Shown in pieces: positions 23,861 through 33,410 of a DNA stretch of 45,870 nucleotides. Position 1 is the first letter of the stretch. Each line of letters begins with the position of its first letter. Both the position numbers and the translations under genes were made by a program. The notes under the pieces were generated by a model that saw only the letters and a program-made list of their open reading frames with translations, did not search any database and had not been told where the DNA came from. Source of the DNA: Promineifilum sp. (GTDB lineage: Bacteria; Chloroflexota; Anaerolineae; Promineifilales; Promineifilaceae); the NCBI GenBank assembly GCA_018058545.1, contig JAGOZU010000017.1, forward strand, positions 1 to 45,870, in the 5' to 3' direction.

Positions 23861-26812
23861 TTACGCGTACTCCTCAATCGGAATACACACGCAGAACAAA
23901 TTCCGGTCGCCATACACATTATCGATCCGGCTGGAGTACGGCCAAACCTTGCGGTCGCGAATCCAATTGGCCGGGTAGGCGGCCTGCTCGCGGCTGTAGG
24001 GGCGATCCCAGTCGGCGGCCAGCACCACCTCGGCCGTGTGGGGCGCGTGTTTCAGCGGGTTGTTCTCCGGGTCCATTTCGCCGTCCTCGATGGCCTGAAT
24101 CTCCTTGCGGATGATGACCATGGCGTCGATGAAGCGATCCAGTTCCGCCTTCGACTCGCTTTCCGTCGGCTCGATCATCAGCGTGCCCGGCACCGGGAAC
24201 GACATCGTCGGCGCGTGGAACCCAAAGTCCATCAGCCGCTTGGTGATATCCTCGGCCGTCACGCCCGATGTATCTTTCAAGGGCCGCGGATCAACGATAC
24301 ATTCATGAGCGATGCGGCCGTTCAGCCCCCGGTAGAGCACCGGGTAGTGCGGCTCCAGCTTCTCGGCGATGTAGTTGGCATTCAGGATGGCGACCTCCGT
24401 CGACACGCGCAACCCCCATTCGCCCAGCATGGCGATGTAGGCGTAGGGGATCGGCAGGATCGAGGCGCTGCCCCAGGGAGCGGCCGAGACCGACCCCAGC
24501 GACTGGCTGCCGCCGACACCCGGCACAACCGGGCTGCCGGGCAGGAAGGGAACCAGATGCTCGGCGACACAGATCGGCCCCATGCCCGGGCCACCGCCGC
24601 CGTGAGGGATGGCGAATGTCTTGTGCAGGTTTAGGTGAATCACGTCCGGCCCGAAATCACCCGGCCGGCAGATGGCCACCAGCGCGTTCATGTTCGCCCC
24701 ATCCATGTAGACTTGCCCGCCGTTGTCGTGGATGATCTTGCAGATCTCCCCGATGGATTCCTCATAGACGCCGTGAGTTGAGGGGTAGGTGATCATCAAT
24801 GCGGCCAGCCGGTCGCGATGCTGCTCCGCCTTGGCCCGCAGGTCATCGACGTTGACATTGCCGTTCTCGTCGCTGGCCACGACGACGACCTCCATCCCGG
24901 CCATAGCCGCGCTGGCGGGATTGGTGCCGTGGGCGCTGGCGGGAATGAGGCACACGTCGCGGTCGCCAGCCCCTTGTGTGGCCTGATAGGCGCGAATGGT
25001 CATCATGCCCGTGTATTCGCCCTGCGCCCCGGAGTTGGGCTGCAGCGAGCAGCCGGCAAAACCGGTGATCTCTTCCAGCCACGATTCCAGGTTATGGAAC
25101 AACTCCTGATAGCCCTGAGCCTGGTCACGCGGCACAAATGGATGCAGCGCGGCGAAACCGGGCAGGGTGATGGACAGCATCTCGGCCGCGGCGTTGAGTT
25201 TCATCGTGCACGATCCGAGCGGGATCATCGAGTGCACCAGTGAGATGTCGCGATTCTCCAGCCGCTTGATGTAGCGCATCATCTCCGTCTCCGACAGGTA
25301 GCTGTTAAAGACGGGGTGGGTCATGAAGTCGCTTTGACGAGTGTGGGGTTGGTCGTATTCCAGCTCTACACCGTCGGCCAGTTGACCGATGTTGATCTCA
25401 TCATCCTGCGCGCCAAAGACGGCAAACAGCGCTTCCAGGTCGCCCATCGTCACCGTTTCATCGAGTGACAAGCCGACCGAACCATCATCGTAATAGCGCA
25501 GGTTGATCTCATGGGTCAGGGCCGCGCCACGCAGTTCGATATCCTGCCGGCGACCGCCGCTAATCCGGAGCGTGTCGAAGGTCGGCTCGGCATTGACCGT
25601 ATAACCCAGTTGCTTCAGTCCGGCAGCCATCACCAGGGTCAACAGTCGAACGCGAGTGGCGATGCGCTTCAAGCCTACGGGGCCGTGATAGACGGAGTAC
25701 ATCGAAGCCATGACCGCCAGCAGCACCTGCGCGGTGCATATGTTGCTGGTGGCCTTTTCGCGCCGGATATGCTGCTCGCGAGTAGTCAGCGTCAGTCGAT
25801 AGCCCGGTTTACCGGTGGCGTCGATGGAGACGCCGGCGAGGCGACCGGGCATAATGCGCTTGTACTCATCCCTGGTGGCAAAGAAGGCGGCATGCGGCCC
25901 GCCATAGCCCATGGGCACGCCAAAACGCTGGCTATTGCCCAGAGCCACGTCGGCGCCCCATTCACCTGGCGGCGTCAGCAACACCAGCGCCAGCAGATCC
26001 GTGGCGGCCACGACGAGCGCGCCGTTGGCGTGGGCTTTCTCGGCGAAAGCGCGGTAGTCATGAATATCGCCGTCGGTCGCCGGGTATTGCACCAGCACAC
26101 CAAAGGTCGGCTCGGCGAAGTCGTAGGTGGCATGGTCGCCGACAACAACCTTGAAGCCAAACGGTACGGCGCGAGTCTGTACGACGGCCAGTGTCTGCGG
26201 GTGTACCTTATCGGACACAAAGAAGACGTTGGCCCTGGAATTGCGCGGCAGGGCGCGGTGGCAGAGGGTCATCGCCTCGGCCGCGGCCGTGGCTTCGTCC
26301 AGCAGCGACGCATTGGCGATCTCCAGGCCGGTCAGATCGCAGATCATCGTCTGAAAGTTGATCAATGCCTCAAGGCGACCTTGCGAAATCTCAGGTTGAT
26401 AGGGGGTATAAGCAGTGTACCAACCCGGATTCTCCAGCACGTTGCGCTGGACGACAGGCGGGGTGATCGTACCGTAATAGCCCATGCCGATGAACGAGCG
26501 ATAAACCTTGTTCTTGCCGGCCAGGTGGCGCAATTCGTCCAGGATGGCCGATTCGGTGCGCGGCGGGTCCATGGCCAGGGTGCCGTCCATGCGGATGTTG
26601 CTCGGGATCGCCTGGTCTACCAGTTCATCGAGTGAATCAAGGCCCAGCGTGTTCAGCATCTCGACGACGTCGTGACTGCGCGGGCCGATATGGCGCTTGA
26701 CAAAGCGATCAGCCGGCAGCAGCAGATCGCGATTGGATGGAGTGCGGCCGTCGTTGTCGCCGGGCGCCTCGATCAGATCTTTCCAGTTGGCGTGAGAAGA
26801 GGTGGATGACAT
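23861..26812 (-). CDS. gcvP: Glycine dehydrogenase (decarboxylating), P protein
   Basis: The PLP-dependent P subunit of the glycine cleavage system, single-chain type, 983 residues: it decarboxylates glycine and passes the aminomethyl group to the lipoyl arm of GcvH. Seen are [14 protein letters not shown] at the start, the N-terminal half ([13 protein letters not shown]), and the C-terminal half with the PLP lysine in [23 protein letters not shown] 26812 begins [10 protein letters not shown] and has GGAGG about 10 nt before it; the frame is open upstream but that part has no family match. It follows gcvH after 94 nt, under the same riboswitch. Confidence 0.96.
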   Translation of the reverse strand: MSSTSSHANWKDLIEAPGDNDGRTPSNRDLLLPADRFVKRHIGPRSHDVVEMLNTLGLDSLDELVDQAIPSNIRMDGTLAMDPPRTESAILDELRHLAGKNKVYRSFIGMGYYGTITPPVVQRNVLENPGWYTAYTPYQPEISQGRLEALINFQTMICDLTGLEIANASLLDEATAAAEAMTLCHRALPRNSRANVFFVSDKVHPQTLAVVQTRAVPFGFKVVVGDHATYDFAEPTFGVLVQYPATDGDIHDYRAFAEKAHANGALVVAATDLLALVLLTPPGEWGADVALGNSQRFGVPMGYGGPHAAFFATRDEYKRIMPGRLAGVSIDATGKPGYRLTLTTREQHIRREKATSNICTAQVLLAVMASMYSVYHGPVGLKRIATRVRLLTLVMAAGLKQLGYTVNAEPTFDTLRISGGRRQDIELRGAALTHEINLRYYDDGSVGLSLDETVTMGDLEALFAVFGAQDDEINIGQLADGVELEYDQPHTRQSDFMTHPVFNSYLSETEMMRYIKRLENRDISLVHSMIPLGSCTMKLNAAAEMLSITLPGFAALHPFVPRDQAQGYQELFHNLESWLEEITGFAGCSLQPNSGAQGEYTGMMTIRAYQATQGAGDRDVCLIPASAHGTNPASAAMAGMEVVVVASDENGNVNVDDLRAKAEQHRDRLAALMITYPSTHGVYEESIGEICKIIHDNGGQVYMDGANMNALVAICRPGDFGPDVIHLNLHKTFAIPHGGGGPGMGPICVAEHLVPFLPGSPVVPGVGGSQSLGSVSAAPWGSASILPIPYAYIAMLGEWGLRVSTEVAILNANYIAEKLEPHYPVLYRGLNGRIAHECIVDPRPLKDTSGVTAEDITKRLMDFGFHAPTMSFPVPGTLMIEPTESESKAELDRFIDAMVIIRKEIQAIEDGEMDPENNPLKHAPHTAEVVLAADWDRPYSREQAAYPANWIRDRKVWPYSSRIDNVYGDRNLFCVCIPIEEYA

Positions 26813-26906
26813 GTGAAAAAGCCTCCAGAGAAGTGGCGAATTGGGAATGGCGATCGAAAGGAGCGTTGGATGGGGTCGAATTCCACCGCCATTCACGGAA
26901 TCGACA

Positions 26907-27299
26907 TTAGTGCTCGCGCGTCGCGCAATAGGCTTCGTAGGCGGCGGCATCCATCAGCGCGTCGACTTGCGACGGATCGCTCATGCGGACGCGAATCAGC
27001 CACGCTCCGAACGGATCACCATTGATGGATTCAGGCGAGTCGACAACCGCGTCGTTGGCGGCGACCACTTCTCCGCTGACCGGAATCAGCACATCGGACG
27101 CGGCCTTCACTGACTCGATCACGCCAAACGGGCTGCCGGCCTTGATCGTGTCACCGACGCCGGGCAGTTCGACGTAGACGATATCGGACAGGGCATCCTG
27201 GGCGTAATCACTGATACCGATGACGGCTTCGTCGCCTTCGACGCGAACCCACTCATCCGTTTTGGCGTAGCGCAGGCCGGACTCAACTTTCAGACTCAT
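26907..27299 (-). CDS. gcvH: Glycine cleavage system H protein
   Basis: The 130-residue lipoyl carrier of the glycine cleavage system. The lipoylation site is the Lys of [11 protein letters not shown], flanked by [18 protein letters not shown] and the [13 protein letters not shown] end, all typical; length is standard. ATG 27299 has GGAG (27310-27307) 7 nt upstream. It is the first gene after the glycine riboswitch and leads into gcvP. The T protein gene is not in this window. Confidence 0.96.
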   Translation of the reverse strand: MSLKVESGLRYAKTDEWVRVEGDEAVIGISDYAQDALSDIVYVELPGVGDTIKAGSPFGVIESVKAASDVLIPVSGEVVAANDAVVDSPESINGDPFGAWLIRVRMSDPSQVDALMDAAAYEAYCATREH

Positions 27300-27349
27300 G
27301 AGAAATCTCCTTGGGGTTGATATTCCAATTTTGAACGATGATAACAATC

Positions 27350-27402
27350 GAGGACGCCGATTGAATACGCCCCAACAATGAGCCGTTTTCGCCGGCGTCC
27401 TC
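27350..27402 (-). promoter_or_regulatory. Possible expression platform between riboswitch and gcvH
   Basis: The 3' strand of the second aptamer (GAGGACGCCG, 27402-27393) has a perfect 10-base complement at 27359-27350. In the same region TTGGGG (27375-27370) can pair with CCCCAA (27316-27311) that touches the gcvH GGAG. No T-run follows the first pair, so control of translation is more likely than termination. This is a reading of pairing potential only. Confidence 0.4.
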
Positions 27403-27645
27403 TGTCATTAACCTGAGAGATTCACGGAACCATGAATCGATGTCCGGTCCGCTTGCCCCTTCGGTGGCGGCTGCGTTATTTATGCGAACGACCACGTTCG
27501 CAGAGGCCGGAAGCCGGCCACACAAACCGACGCTTTCCAGAAGAAACCCGACCGCACGGTCCCTTTTGCCTGAGAGATTCAAAGGCGAGCCTTCCCGCCT
27601 GTTTGCCCCTTCGGCGACCCCCTGTGGGGATGCTCTCCCGCGCGG
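27380..27645 (-). ncRNA. Tandem glycine riboswitch
   Basis: Two glycine aptamers in series upstream of gcvH. The first (about 27640-27545) has GGGAGAGC, GCCGAAGGGGCAA, CTCTCAGGCAAAAGGGACCG; the second (about 27543-27380) has GGAAAGC, CACCGAAGGGGCAA, CTCTCAGGTTAATGACAGAGGAC. These conserved blocks and their order match the glycine riboswitch, which turns gcv genes on when glycine is abundant. The protein-like frames over this region are shadows. Confidence 0.95.
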
Positions 27646-27684
27646 CCGATGCATCCTGTCATGTTTGCATCTACTGATTACCAT

Positions 27685-27712
27685 ATTGTAATCGGTGGGG
27701 GGGATGCGTCAA
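27685..27712 (-). promoter_or_regulatory. Promoter of the glycine riboswitch-gcvH-gcvP operon
   Basis: TTGACG (27712-27707), 16-nt spacer, TACAAT (27690-27685) on the minus strand. The predicted start lies about 35 nt before the first aptamer. Confidence 0.8.
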
Positions 27713-27807
27713 GCATCGGCGAGAACTGATTGCGAAGCCTGCTTTAACTTGGTACGCTTTCCCTTTGGCGCGACCGGCAGATGCGCCCATACCCGGAGTT
27801 AATAATA

Positions 27808-29163
27808 ATGCGACAACTGTTGGAAGACGCTGCGCAACGAGCCATCGTTTATCTGGAAAATCTGGCGGAGCGCTCAGTGGTTCCCTCCCCCGAAGCCATC
27901 CAAAACCTGAAATCGCTCGACGAACCTTTGCCTGAAGGATCGATGCCGGCCGAAGCCGTTCTGCGCCAACTCGACGAAGTTTGTTCTCCGGCCACCATGG
28001 CCATGGCTGGTCCGCGTTTCTTTGGTTTTGTCACCGGCGGTGCGTTACCGGCAACGTTAGCCGCTAACTGGCTGGCTGGAGCCTGGGATCAGAACTCACC
28101 GCTCTATAACGTTACCCCAGCCACCGCCCATCTGGAAAAAGTGTCCCTCGGCTGGCTATTGGAATTGTTTAATTTGCCGGTGGCATGCGGAGGCAGTTTC
28201 GTCACCGGGGCGTCCGTCGCCAATTTCACCGCCCTGGCCGCTGCCCGTCATGCTGTGCTGCGCCAAGCGGGCTGGAACGTTGAAGCTGACGGATTATTCG
28301 GCGCGCCACCAATTACCGTCGTTGTCGGCGAAGAAGCCCATCCAACCCTGTTCAAATCACTCGGTCTGCTGGGGTTGGGCCGCAGCCGGGTTACGCGCGT
28401 GCCTGTCGATGGTCAGGGGCAGATGAGGGCAGACAAGCTGCCGGAGATTGCCGGCCCGACTATCGTCTGCGCCCAGACTGGCAACGTCAATACCGGCGCG
28501 TTCGATCCGTTAGTCGATATCTGCGCTCATGCCCATGCCGCCGGAGCCTGGGTCCATGTCGACGGCGCTTTCGGTATGTGGGCGGCGGCCGTGCCGGAGA
28601 TGGCCCATCTAACGGCCGGGCTGGCTGATGCCGATTCGTGGGCCACCGATTTTCACAAATGGCTCAACGTACCCTATGATAGCGGCCTGGCTATCTCGCG
28701 GGATGTCGATGCTTTGCGAGCAGCGATGGCGATCACGGCCGAGTACCTGCCCACGGACAGCCCTGTTCGCAATCCTTCCGACTTTACACCGGAGTTTTCG
28801 CGGCGCGGACGTGGCGTCGAGGTGTGGGCCGCATTACGCTCTATAGGCGCGGAGGGTGTGCGGGATATGATCCGGCAGGCCTGTCGCCACGCGCAACGCT
28901 TTGCCGATGGGCTGGACGCGGCCGGCTACGAAGTTCTGAACGAAGTCGTACTCAATCAGGTGCTGGTCGCCTTTGGCGATGCCGGAGAGACCGCCCGCAC
29001 TATCGCCGCCATCCAGGCCGACGGTACGTGCTGGGCCGGGCCGACGGTCTGGCAAGGGCGTGTGGCCATGCGCATCAGCGTGTCCTCATGGGCGACAAAG
29101 GAGGAAGACGTGGAACGAAGCCTGGCGGCGATGGTTAGGATTGCGCGACAGATCTGCCGGTAA
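27808..29163 (+). CDS. PLP-dependent group II decarboxylase-like protein
   Basis: About 451 residues of the aromatic-L-amino-acid/glutamate decarboxylase fold. Seen are HPTLFKSLGLLGLG, the VHVDGAFGMWAAAV segment with the PLP-contacting Asp, and the PLP-binding Lys in DFHKWLNVPYDSG. Members decarboxylate amino acids, but some act as transaminases or lyases, so substrate is left open. The start is ATG 27808, with GGAG 9 nt upstream; an in-frame ATG at 27781 lies before that site. It diverges from the gcv promoter and precedes alr by 28 nt. Confidence 0.88.
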   Translation: MRQLLEDAAQRAIVYLENLAERSVVPSPEAIQNLKSLDEPLPEGSMPAEAVLRQLDEVCSPATMAMAGPRFFGFVTGGALPATLAANWLAGAWDQNSPLYNVTPATAHLEKVSLGWLLELFNLPVACGGSFVTGASVANFTALAAARHAVLRQAGWNVEADGLFGAPPITVVVGEEAHPTLFKSLGLLGLGRSRVTRVPVDGQGQMRADKLPEIAGPTIVCAQTGNVNTGAFDPLVDICAHAHAAGAWVHVDGAFGMWAAAVPEMAHLTAGLADADSWATDFHKWLNVPYDSGLAISRDVDALRAAMAITAEYLPTDSPVRNPSDFTPEFSRRGRGVEVWAALRSIGAEGVRDMIRQACRHAQRFADGLDAAGYEVLNEVVLNQVLVAFGDAGETARTIAAIQADGTCWAGPTVWQGRVAMRISVSSWATKEEDVERSLAAMVRIARQICR

Positions 29164-29177
29164 TTCGGGGCTTGCGC

Positions 29178-29183
29178 TACAAT
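29178..29183 (+). promoter_or_regulatory. -10 box of leaderless-type promoter for alr
   Basis: TACAAT followed by 8 nt and ATG 29192. No Shine-Dalgarno; -35 box not evident. Confidence 0.45.
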
Positions 29184-29191
29184 CCTGGTCG

Positions 29192-30337
29192 ATGATCAAT
29201 AGTCCGATTATCGCCACAACCGGCATCCTGCGGCCGACTCAGGTCGAGATCGATCTCAACCGTCTGACCGCCAACTACCATGCCATCCAGGCCCACGTCG
29301 CCCCCGCGGCCGTCATGCCCATCCTGAAGGCCAACGCCTATGGCCACGGACTGGTCGAGGTGGCCCGTCACATGCAGTCACTGGGCGCGCCCTATCTGGG
29401 GGTTGCCTTCCTGGAGGAAGGCATTCTCCTGCGCGAGGCGGGCGTGACGACGCCGATCCTGGTGCTGGGCGGCATCATCGGCAATCAGGTGCCGTCATTC
29501 CTGGCGTATGACCTGACGCTGACCGCCTCATCCATTGAAAAGCTGGGCCAGATCGAGGAAGCAGCGCGAATGATGGGCGTACGGGCCAAAGTCCACCTGA
29601 AAATCGATACCGGCATGGAACGTATCGGCGTGCATTACTACAACGCCGCGAGTTTGCTGGAGGCTTCTCTGAAAGGTGAACATTTCGAGGTCGAGGGTAT
29701 CTTCTCCCACTTCGCCCAATCCGACGCGGCCGATCAGACGTACACCCGGCTACAGCTTGAGCGTTTCAACGGCGTACTCGACTTCTACGAGAGTCGCGGC
29801 TTGCTCCGGCCGCCATTGCGCCATATCGCCAACTCGGCGGCCATCGCCGGGTTTCCGGCCAGCCATATGGACATGGTGCGGGCCGGGCTGCTGCTCTATG
29901 GCGTCTATCCCACACCGGAGACGTCCCGCGCCGCCCTCGTCCGCCCGTCCCTGAGCTGGAAGTCGCGCGTGGTCTACTTCAAGGTCGTCAAGCCGGAACA
30001 CCCGGTCAGCTACGGATCCACCTGGCAGGCCGACCATCTGATCCGCGTTGTCACCGTTCCCGTCGGCTACGGCGACGGCTATTTTCGCAGCATGAGTGGC
30101 CAAGCGGAGGTGATCATTCGAGGCAAACGCTACCCGGTCATCGGCCGCGTATGCATGGATCAGATCATGATCAACATCGAGTGGGAGACAGCCTATAACG
30201 GCGACGAGGTCATTCTCATTGGCGAAGCAAACGACGGCACGACCATCAGCGTCGAAGAGTTGGCCGGCTGGGCGGGGACGATCCCCTGGGAGATCCTGAC
30301 CAACATCAACACCCGCGTCCCGCGGATTTATACCTGA
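29192..30337 (+). CDS. alr: Alanine racemase
   Basis: A 381-residue PLP enzyme that interconverts L- and D-alanine for peptidoglycan. The PLP lysine is Lys46 in PILKANAYGHG; the second catalytic base is the Tyr of VPVGYGDGYFR (about 292); VEIDLNRLTANYHAI and RVCMDQIMIN are typical. ATG 29192, 8 nt after TACAAT, gives a normal family N-terminus, while the long upstream extension of the frame overlaps the decarboxylase gene and is not family-like. Confidence 0.96.
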   Translation: MINSPIIATTGILRPTQVEIDLNRLTANYHAIQAHVAPAAVMPILKANAYGHGLVEVARHMQSLGAPYLGVAFLEEGILLREAGVTTPILVLGGIIGNQVPSFLAYDLTLTASSIEKLGQIEEAARMMGVRAKVHLKIDTGMERIGVHYYNAASLLEASLKGEHFEVEGIFSHFAQSDAADQTYTRLQLERFNGVLDFYESRGLLRPPLRHIANSAAIAGFPASHMDMVRAGLLLYGVYPTPETSRAALVRPSLSWKSRVVYFKVVKPEHPVSYGSTWQADHLIRVVTVPVGYGDGYFRSMSGQAEVIIRGKRYPVIGRVCMDQIMINIEWETAYNGDEVILIGEANDGTTISVEELAGWAGTIPWEILTNINTRVPRIYT

Positions 30338-30420
30338 TCCCCACCGCCTCTTGTCGCTCACCCATATGGCGTCCCGTCACAATTGCGAGTAAACTACCGT
30401 CAACTCAAACCTGCCAGAGG

Positions 30421-30426
30421 TACAAT
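30421..30426 (+). promoter_or_regulatory. -10 box of leaderless-type promoter for the OsmC gene
   Basis: TACAAT followed by 5 nt and ATG 30432. No Shine-Dalgarno; no clear -35. Confidence 0.5.
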
Positions 30427-30431
30427 ATTAT

Positions 30432-30848
30432 ATGGATGCAACCCTTACATTACAGGACAACATGTATTTCACCGCCGTTCCCACGAGCGGCTTCACGATT
30501 GATGTCGAGTCAAGCCCGGCCGAGGGCGAGCCGAGGCGCGGGGCCAGCCCCATGGAACTGCTCCTGATCAGTCTGGCCGGTTGCTCGGCGATGGACGTCG
30601 TCTCCATCCTGCGCAAAAAACGCCAGAATATGACCGGCTTCCAGATTCGCATCCACGGCGACCGCGCCGAAACCCATCCCAAAGTATTCACCGATTTCGA
30701 GCTGGAATACATCGTGCATGGCACCGATATCGATCCGGCGGCCGTTGAACGCGCGATTCAGTTATCCGTGGAAAACTACTGCTCCGTCCATGCAATGCTG
30801 GAGAAAGCTGCAGGGATTAAGACAAAATTCACCATCATCGCCGACTGA
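30432..30848 (+). CDS. OsmC-family protein
   Basis: A 138-residue OsmC/Ohr-fold protein. It has the first conserved Cys in ISLAGCSAMDVVSIL and the second in VENYCSVHAML, the pair that reduces organic hydroperoxides in studied members; the family dimerises and uses a thiol partner. GASPMELLLISLAGC is the usual signature. The length is normal. Peroxide specificity cannot be read from sequence. Confidence 0.92.
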   Translation: MDATLTLQDNMYFTAVPTSGFTIDVESSPAEGEPRRGASPMELLLISLAGCSAMDVVSILRKKRQNMTGFQIRIHGDRAETHPKVFTDFELEYIVHGTDIDPAAVERAIQLSVENYCSVHAMLEKAAGIKTKFTIIAD

Positions 30849-30916
30849 TTGGAACCGTAGAAACCAGGTTAATACCGCCTCCGTTGGGAGCCGGGAGCCA
30901 CTACCGGAGATTTTCG

Positions 30917-31375
30917 ATGAATCTGAATAACCTGCTCAGAGAGAAAGAGGCCTCGATTGTGGATGAGGCCACGCGCTCGCTGGAGCGTTCAGTTCTGCCG
31001 CATTATCAGCAAGCGGGGCTTGAGGTCGGCCGCAAGCGCCTCATGGAGCTGTATCGGTTGGTGCGAGCCGGTATTGCCGATCGTGATCTGGCCCCCGTGG
31101 TGGATTACATGGCTCAGGTGGCGGATGAACGTTACCATGCCGGCTACGCCATCCGTGAAGTCCAGATCGCCATCAACGTGCTGGAAGAAGCCATGTGGGA
31201 TTACATCGTCCAGGATACTCCGCCAAATGAATTGGCCGAGGCCCTGGGGCTGGTCAGCACCGCCCTTGGCGCGGCCAAGGATTCGTTAGCTCGCACCTAC
31301 GTCTCGCTGGCCAGCCAGATAAAGGCCCCTTCACTGGACCTTTCGGCCTTGTTCGAGGGCTATACCGGCGGTTAG
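30917..31375 (+). CDS. Small helical protein, RsbRD N-terminal-like
   Basis: A 152-residue, largely helical protein (MNLNNLLREKEASIVDEATRSL..., GRKRLMELYRLVRAG, YAIREVQIAINVLEEAMWDYI). The pattern resembles the RsbRD N-terminal sensor domain found in stressosome proteins and before histidine kinases, but here it stands alone without a STAS or kinase domain. ATG 30917 has GGAG 7 nt upstream; the longer frame from 30884 has no site. The role is inferred as sensing or signalling. It follows the OsmC gene by 68 nt. Confidence 0.6.
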   Translation: MNLNNLLREKEASIVDEATRSLERSVLPHYQQAGLEVGRKRLMELYRLVRAGIADRDLAPVVDYMAQVADERYHAGYAIREVQIAINVLEEAMWDYIVQDTPPNELAEALGLVSTALGAAKDSLARTYVSLASQIKAPSLDLSALFEGYTGG

Positions 31376-31391
31376 CGGCCGCACACCGTCG

Positions 31392-32111
31392 TTATAGCGC
31401 CATCATCTGCCCGGCAATCGCTGCCAGAAGCAGCAACAGGACGGCGATGACCCCGTAGGCCACCGGAGAACGAACCCCGGTCGTCCGCGAGAGGTACAGC
31501 AATCGGGGCGGCAAAAACAGCAGGGCCAGAACCAAAAATGCAAGGAACGGCCACCAGCCGGCCATGATCTGCTGCATAATCACTTGGGCCTGGATGGTGA
31601 AAACGACCAACATCATCGCCGTAGCCGATAGCCCGATCAGACACGCCACCCAGTAGCGACGGCTCATCGTGATCGTCGGCTCAACCTTGAAGCCGAAGAC
31701 GAGTACGTAAATCAGCGAGAAAGCCAGCCAGGCCCCCGGCCCAAAGACGAAGTACGAAGCCGCCCCCCCTTCCCCCATCTCGGTCACGTCCACCTGGGCG
31801 GAGGAGTGGAAGAAGCCCAGTTGCCAGGCCAGCGACAGGCTGATCACAAAGGCGAAAGCCAGGGCCAGGGCGATGCGTGTTCCTCGGGTCAACCATTCGG
31901 CCGAACCCTGCGGCGTCGCCACCAGTCGACGAAACAGAAACACACCGACAATAAACAGCAGAAATACGCCCCCCACGATCAGGGCGTTCCAGCCGCTGGG
32001 CGCGCCAAAATCACCCACAAGTCGAGGCGAGGCAAGTTGGATAGCGATGTACGTGGCGACATCGGCCAGCACGGCGAGTAAACCGAAATAGAGCGATTTT
32101 CGTTGAATCAT
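31392..32111 (-). CDS. Integral membrane protein, unknown function
   Basis: About 239 residues with seven predicted membrane helices (first YFGLLAVLADVATYIAIQL, last YGVIAVLLLLLAAIAGQM). No domain is recognised. ATG 32111 is chosen because the TATAAT box (32127-32122) ends 10 nt before it; the longer frame to 32165 crosses this promoter. It diverges from the S1-domain gene. Confidence 0.72.
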   Translation of the reverse strand: MIQRKSLYFGLLAVLADVATYIAIQLASPRLVGDFGAPSGWNALIVGGVFLLFIVGVFLFRRLVATPQGSAEWLTRGTRIALALAFAFVISLSLAWQLGFFHSSAQVDVTEMGEGGAASYFVFGPGAWLAFSLIYVLVFGFKVEPTITMSRRYWVACLIGLSATAMMLVVFTIQAQVIMQQIMAGWWPFLAFLVLALLFLPPRLLYLSRTTGVRSPVAYGVIAVLLLLLAAIAGQMMAL

Positions 32112-32114
32112 ACA

Positions 32115-32137
32115 GGCACTTATTATACCAGAGTGCC
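32115..32137. repeat. Dyad overlapping the membrane-protein promoter
   Basis: GGCACT (32115-32120) and AGTGCC (32132-32137) flank the TATAAT box. A repressor bound there would block the promoter; this is a position-based guess. Confidence 0.35.
32122..32127 (-). promoter_or_regulatory. -10 box of the membrane-protein gene
   Basis: Consensus TATAAT on the minus strand, 10 nt before ATG 32111, with no Shine-Dalgarno and no clear -35. Confidence 0.55.
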
Positions 32138-32188
32138 GGAAGTCCGGTATGATGACTGGCTGCATTGGGACCCCCTTTCATCCGGTGG

Positions 32189-32216
32189 TTGACAGCCCAT
32201 ATACAGCCCCTATAAT
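32189..32216 (+). promoter_or_regulatory. Consensus promoter upstream of the S1-domain gene
   Basis: TTGACA (32189-32194), 16-nt spacer, TATAAT (32211-32216): the only full-consensus promoter in the window. It would give a leader of about 150 nt before ATG 32372. Confidence 0.85.
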
Positions 32217-32371
32217 TCTTTCCAGAGTCTAAGTAGTAAAGCGTTCGGGATTATTTTTTCTGCGTTCGCATCGGCTGATATTCGAGGATCGGCCGCTAAG
32301 CAGGTGGGGCTACCGGCAAATCGTGCCTGAATAATCGCGATTTGTCCACGATAGTGTAATGGTATAAAGCG

Positions 32372-33391
32372 ATGGGAGAGGATAAAGGGACAGACAGCCG
32401 CGCTGACCAAACGACGGATGATTCGTATTGGGCAGCGTTATTCGCGACGGAGCAATCGTTTGGAAACGGGACGGAACCGGACTCGGTTGAAGTCGCAGTT
32501 CAGGCGGAGCCGGACTCTGTCGTCGATGCCCTGCCCCTGGAAGCTCCCGGCAACACCTCCCTCCCCCTCGATCCCTTGCCCGATTCGGCCGATCCATGGG
32601 CTATGGCGCGCGGCTATATGGAGGAGGACCGCGTGCTACAACTGCGCGTGATCGGTCACAACAAGGGGGGATTGCTCGTCAACTGGAACGGTCTCCCGGG
32701 CTTCGTGCCCGCCTCGCAGCTGGTCGACTTTCCCCAGTTTCATCTGCCCCGCGAACGCATGGTGTCATTGGCCGAATGGCACGACCGAAATCTTCAGCTC
32801 AAGATCATCGAAGTTGACAAGCCTCAAAACCGGCTCATCCTCTCCGAACGGGCGACATTGGTAGCCGCCGAACACAAGGAAAGCTTGCTAGGCTCCATGC
32901 GGCCGGGCGAACAACGGCGCGGCCTGGTGACCAATCTGACCGATTTCGGCGCGTTCATCGATCTGGGTGGCGCGGAGGGATTGGTCCATAAATCCGAAAT
33001 ATCCTGGAGCAGGGTACAGCATCCCGGGGACGTCTTGCAGCCGGGGCAATCCATTGAGGTGCTCATCCTGGGCGTCGATCCAACCGTGGCCCGCATCGCT
33101 CTCAGCATCAAACAACTTCACGCCGATCCCTGGCTGACGGCCGAGGAACGATACAAGCCCGGCCAGCAGGTGCGGGGAATCGTCGGCAATATCACCCATT
33201 TTGGCGCGTTTGTTGTTCTTGAACCGGAACTTGAAGGCCTCGTCCACTATTCTGAATTGGCCGAAGGCACGTTTATGCACCCGCGTGATGTCGTTCGTAC
33301 GGGAGAGGAAGTTATGGCTCGCGTACTAAGCGTCGAGGCCCCGCGCAAGCGGATCGCCCTCTCGCTGCGCGGCCTCAACACAGGGCCTTAG
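32372..33391 (+). CDS. S1 RNA-binding domain protein (ribosomal protein S1-like)
   Basis: A 339-residue protein with an acidic, low-complexity N-terminal tail (1-75) and three S1/OB-fold domains (about 85-160, 178-247, 263-333). The second and third carry the strong VTNLTDFGAFIDLGG and VGNITHFGAFVVLEP signatures; the first is more divergent. Short S1 proteins with 3-4 domains bind mRNA at the ribosome in many non-proteobacteria. There is a consensus promoter with a long leader; a TATAAA 3 nt before the ATG is too near to serve as -10. FtsK follows 19 nt later. Confidence 0.9.
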   Translation: MGEDKGTDSRADQTTDDSYWAALFATEQSFGNGTEPDSVEVAVQAEPDSVVDALPLEAPGNTSLPLDPLPDSADPWAMARGYMEEDRVLQLRVIGHNKGGLLVNWNGLPGFVPASQLVDFPQFHLPRERMVSLAEWHDRNLQLKIIEVDKPQNRLILSERATLVAAEHKESLLGSMRPGEQRRGLVTNLTDFGAFIDLGGAEGLVHKSEISWSRVQHPGDVLQPGQSIEVLILGVDPTVARIALSIKQLHADPWLTAEERYKPGQQVRGIVGNITHFGAFVVLEPELEGLVHYSELAEGTFMHPRDVVRTGEEVMARVLSVEAPRKRIALSLRGLNTGP

Positions 33392-33410
33392 CCGAGGACT
33401 AAACCCAACT

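Noticed and set aside
25511-26635. 374-residue open frame on the plus strand
   Set aside because: Antisense to gcvP; no family pattern and composition typical of a shadow frame in GC-rich DNA. The same holds for the frame at 23756-24634.
27283-27684. 133-residue minus-strand frame
   Set aside because: Lies over the glycine riboswitch and its promoter; the RNA explains the conservation.
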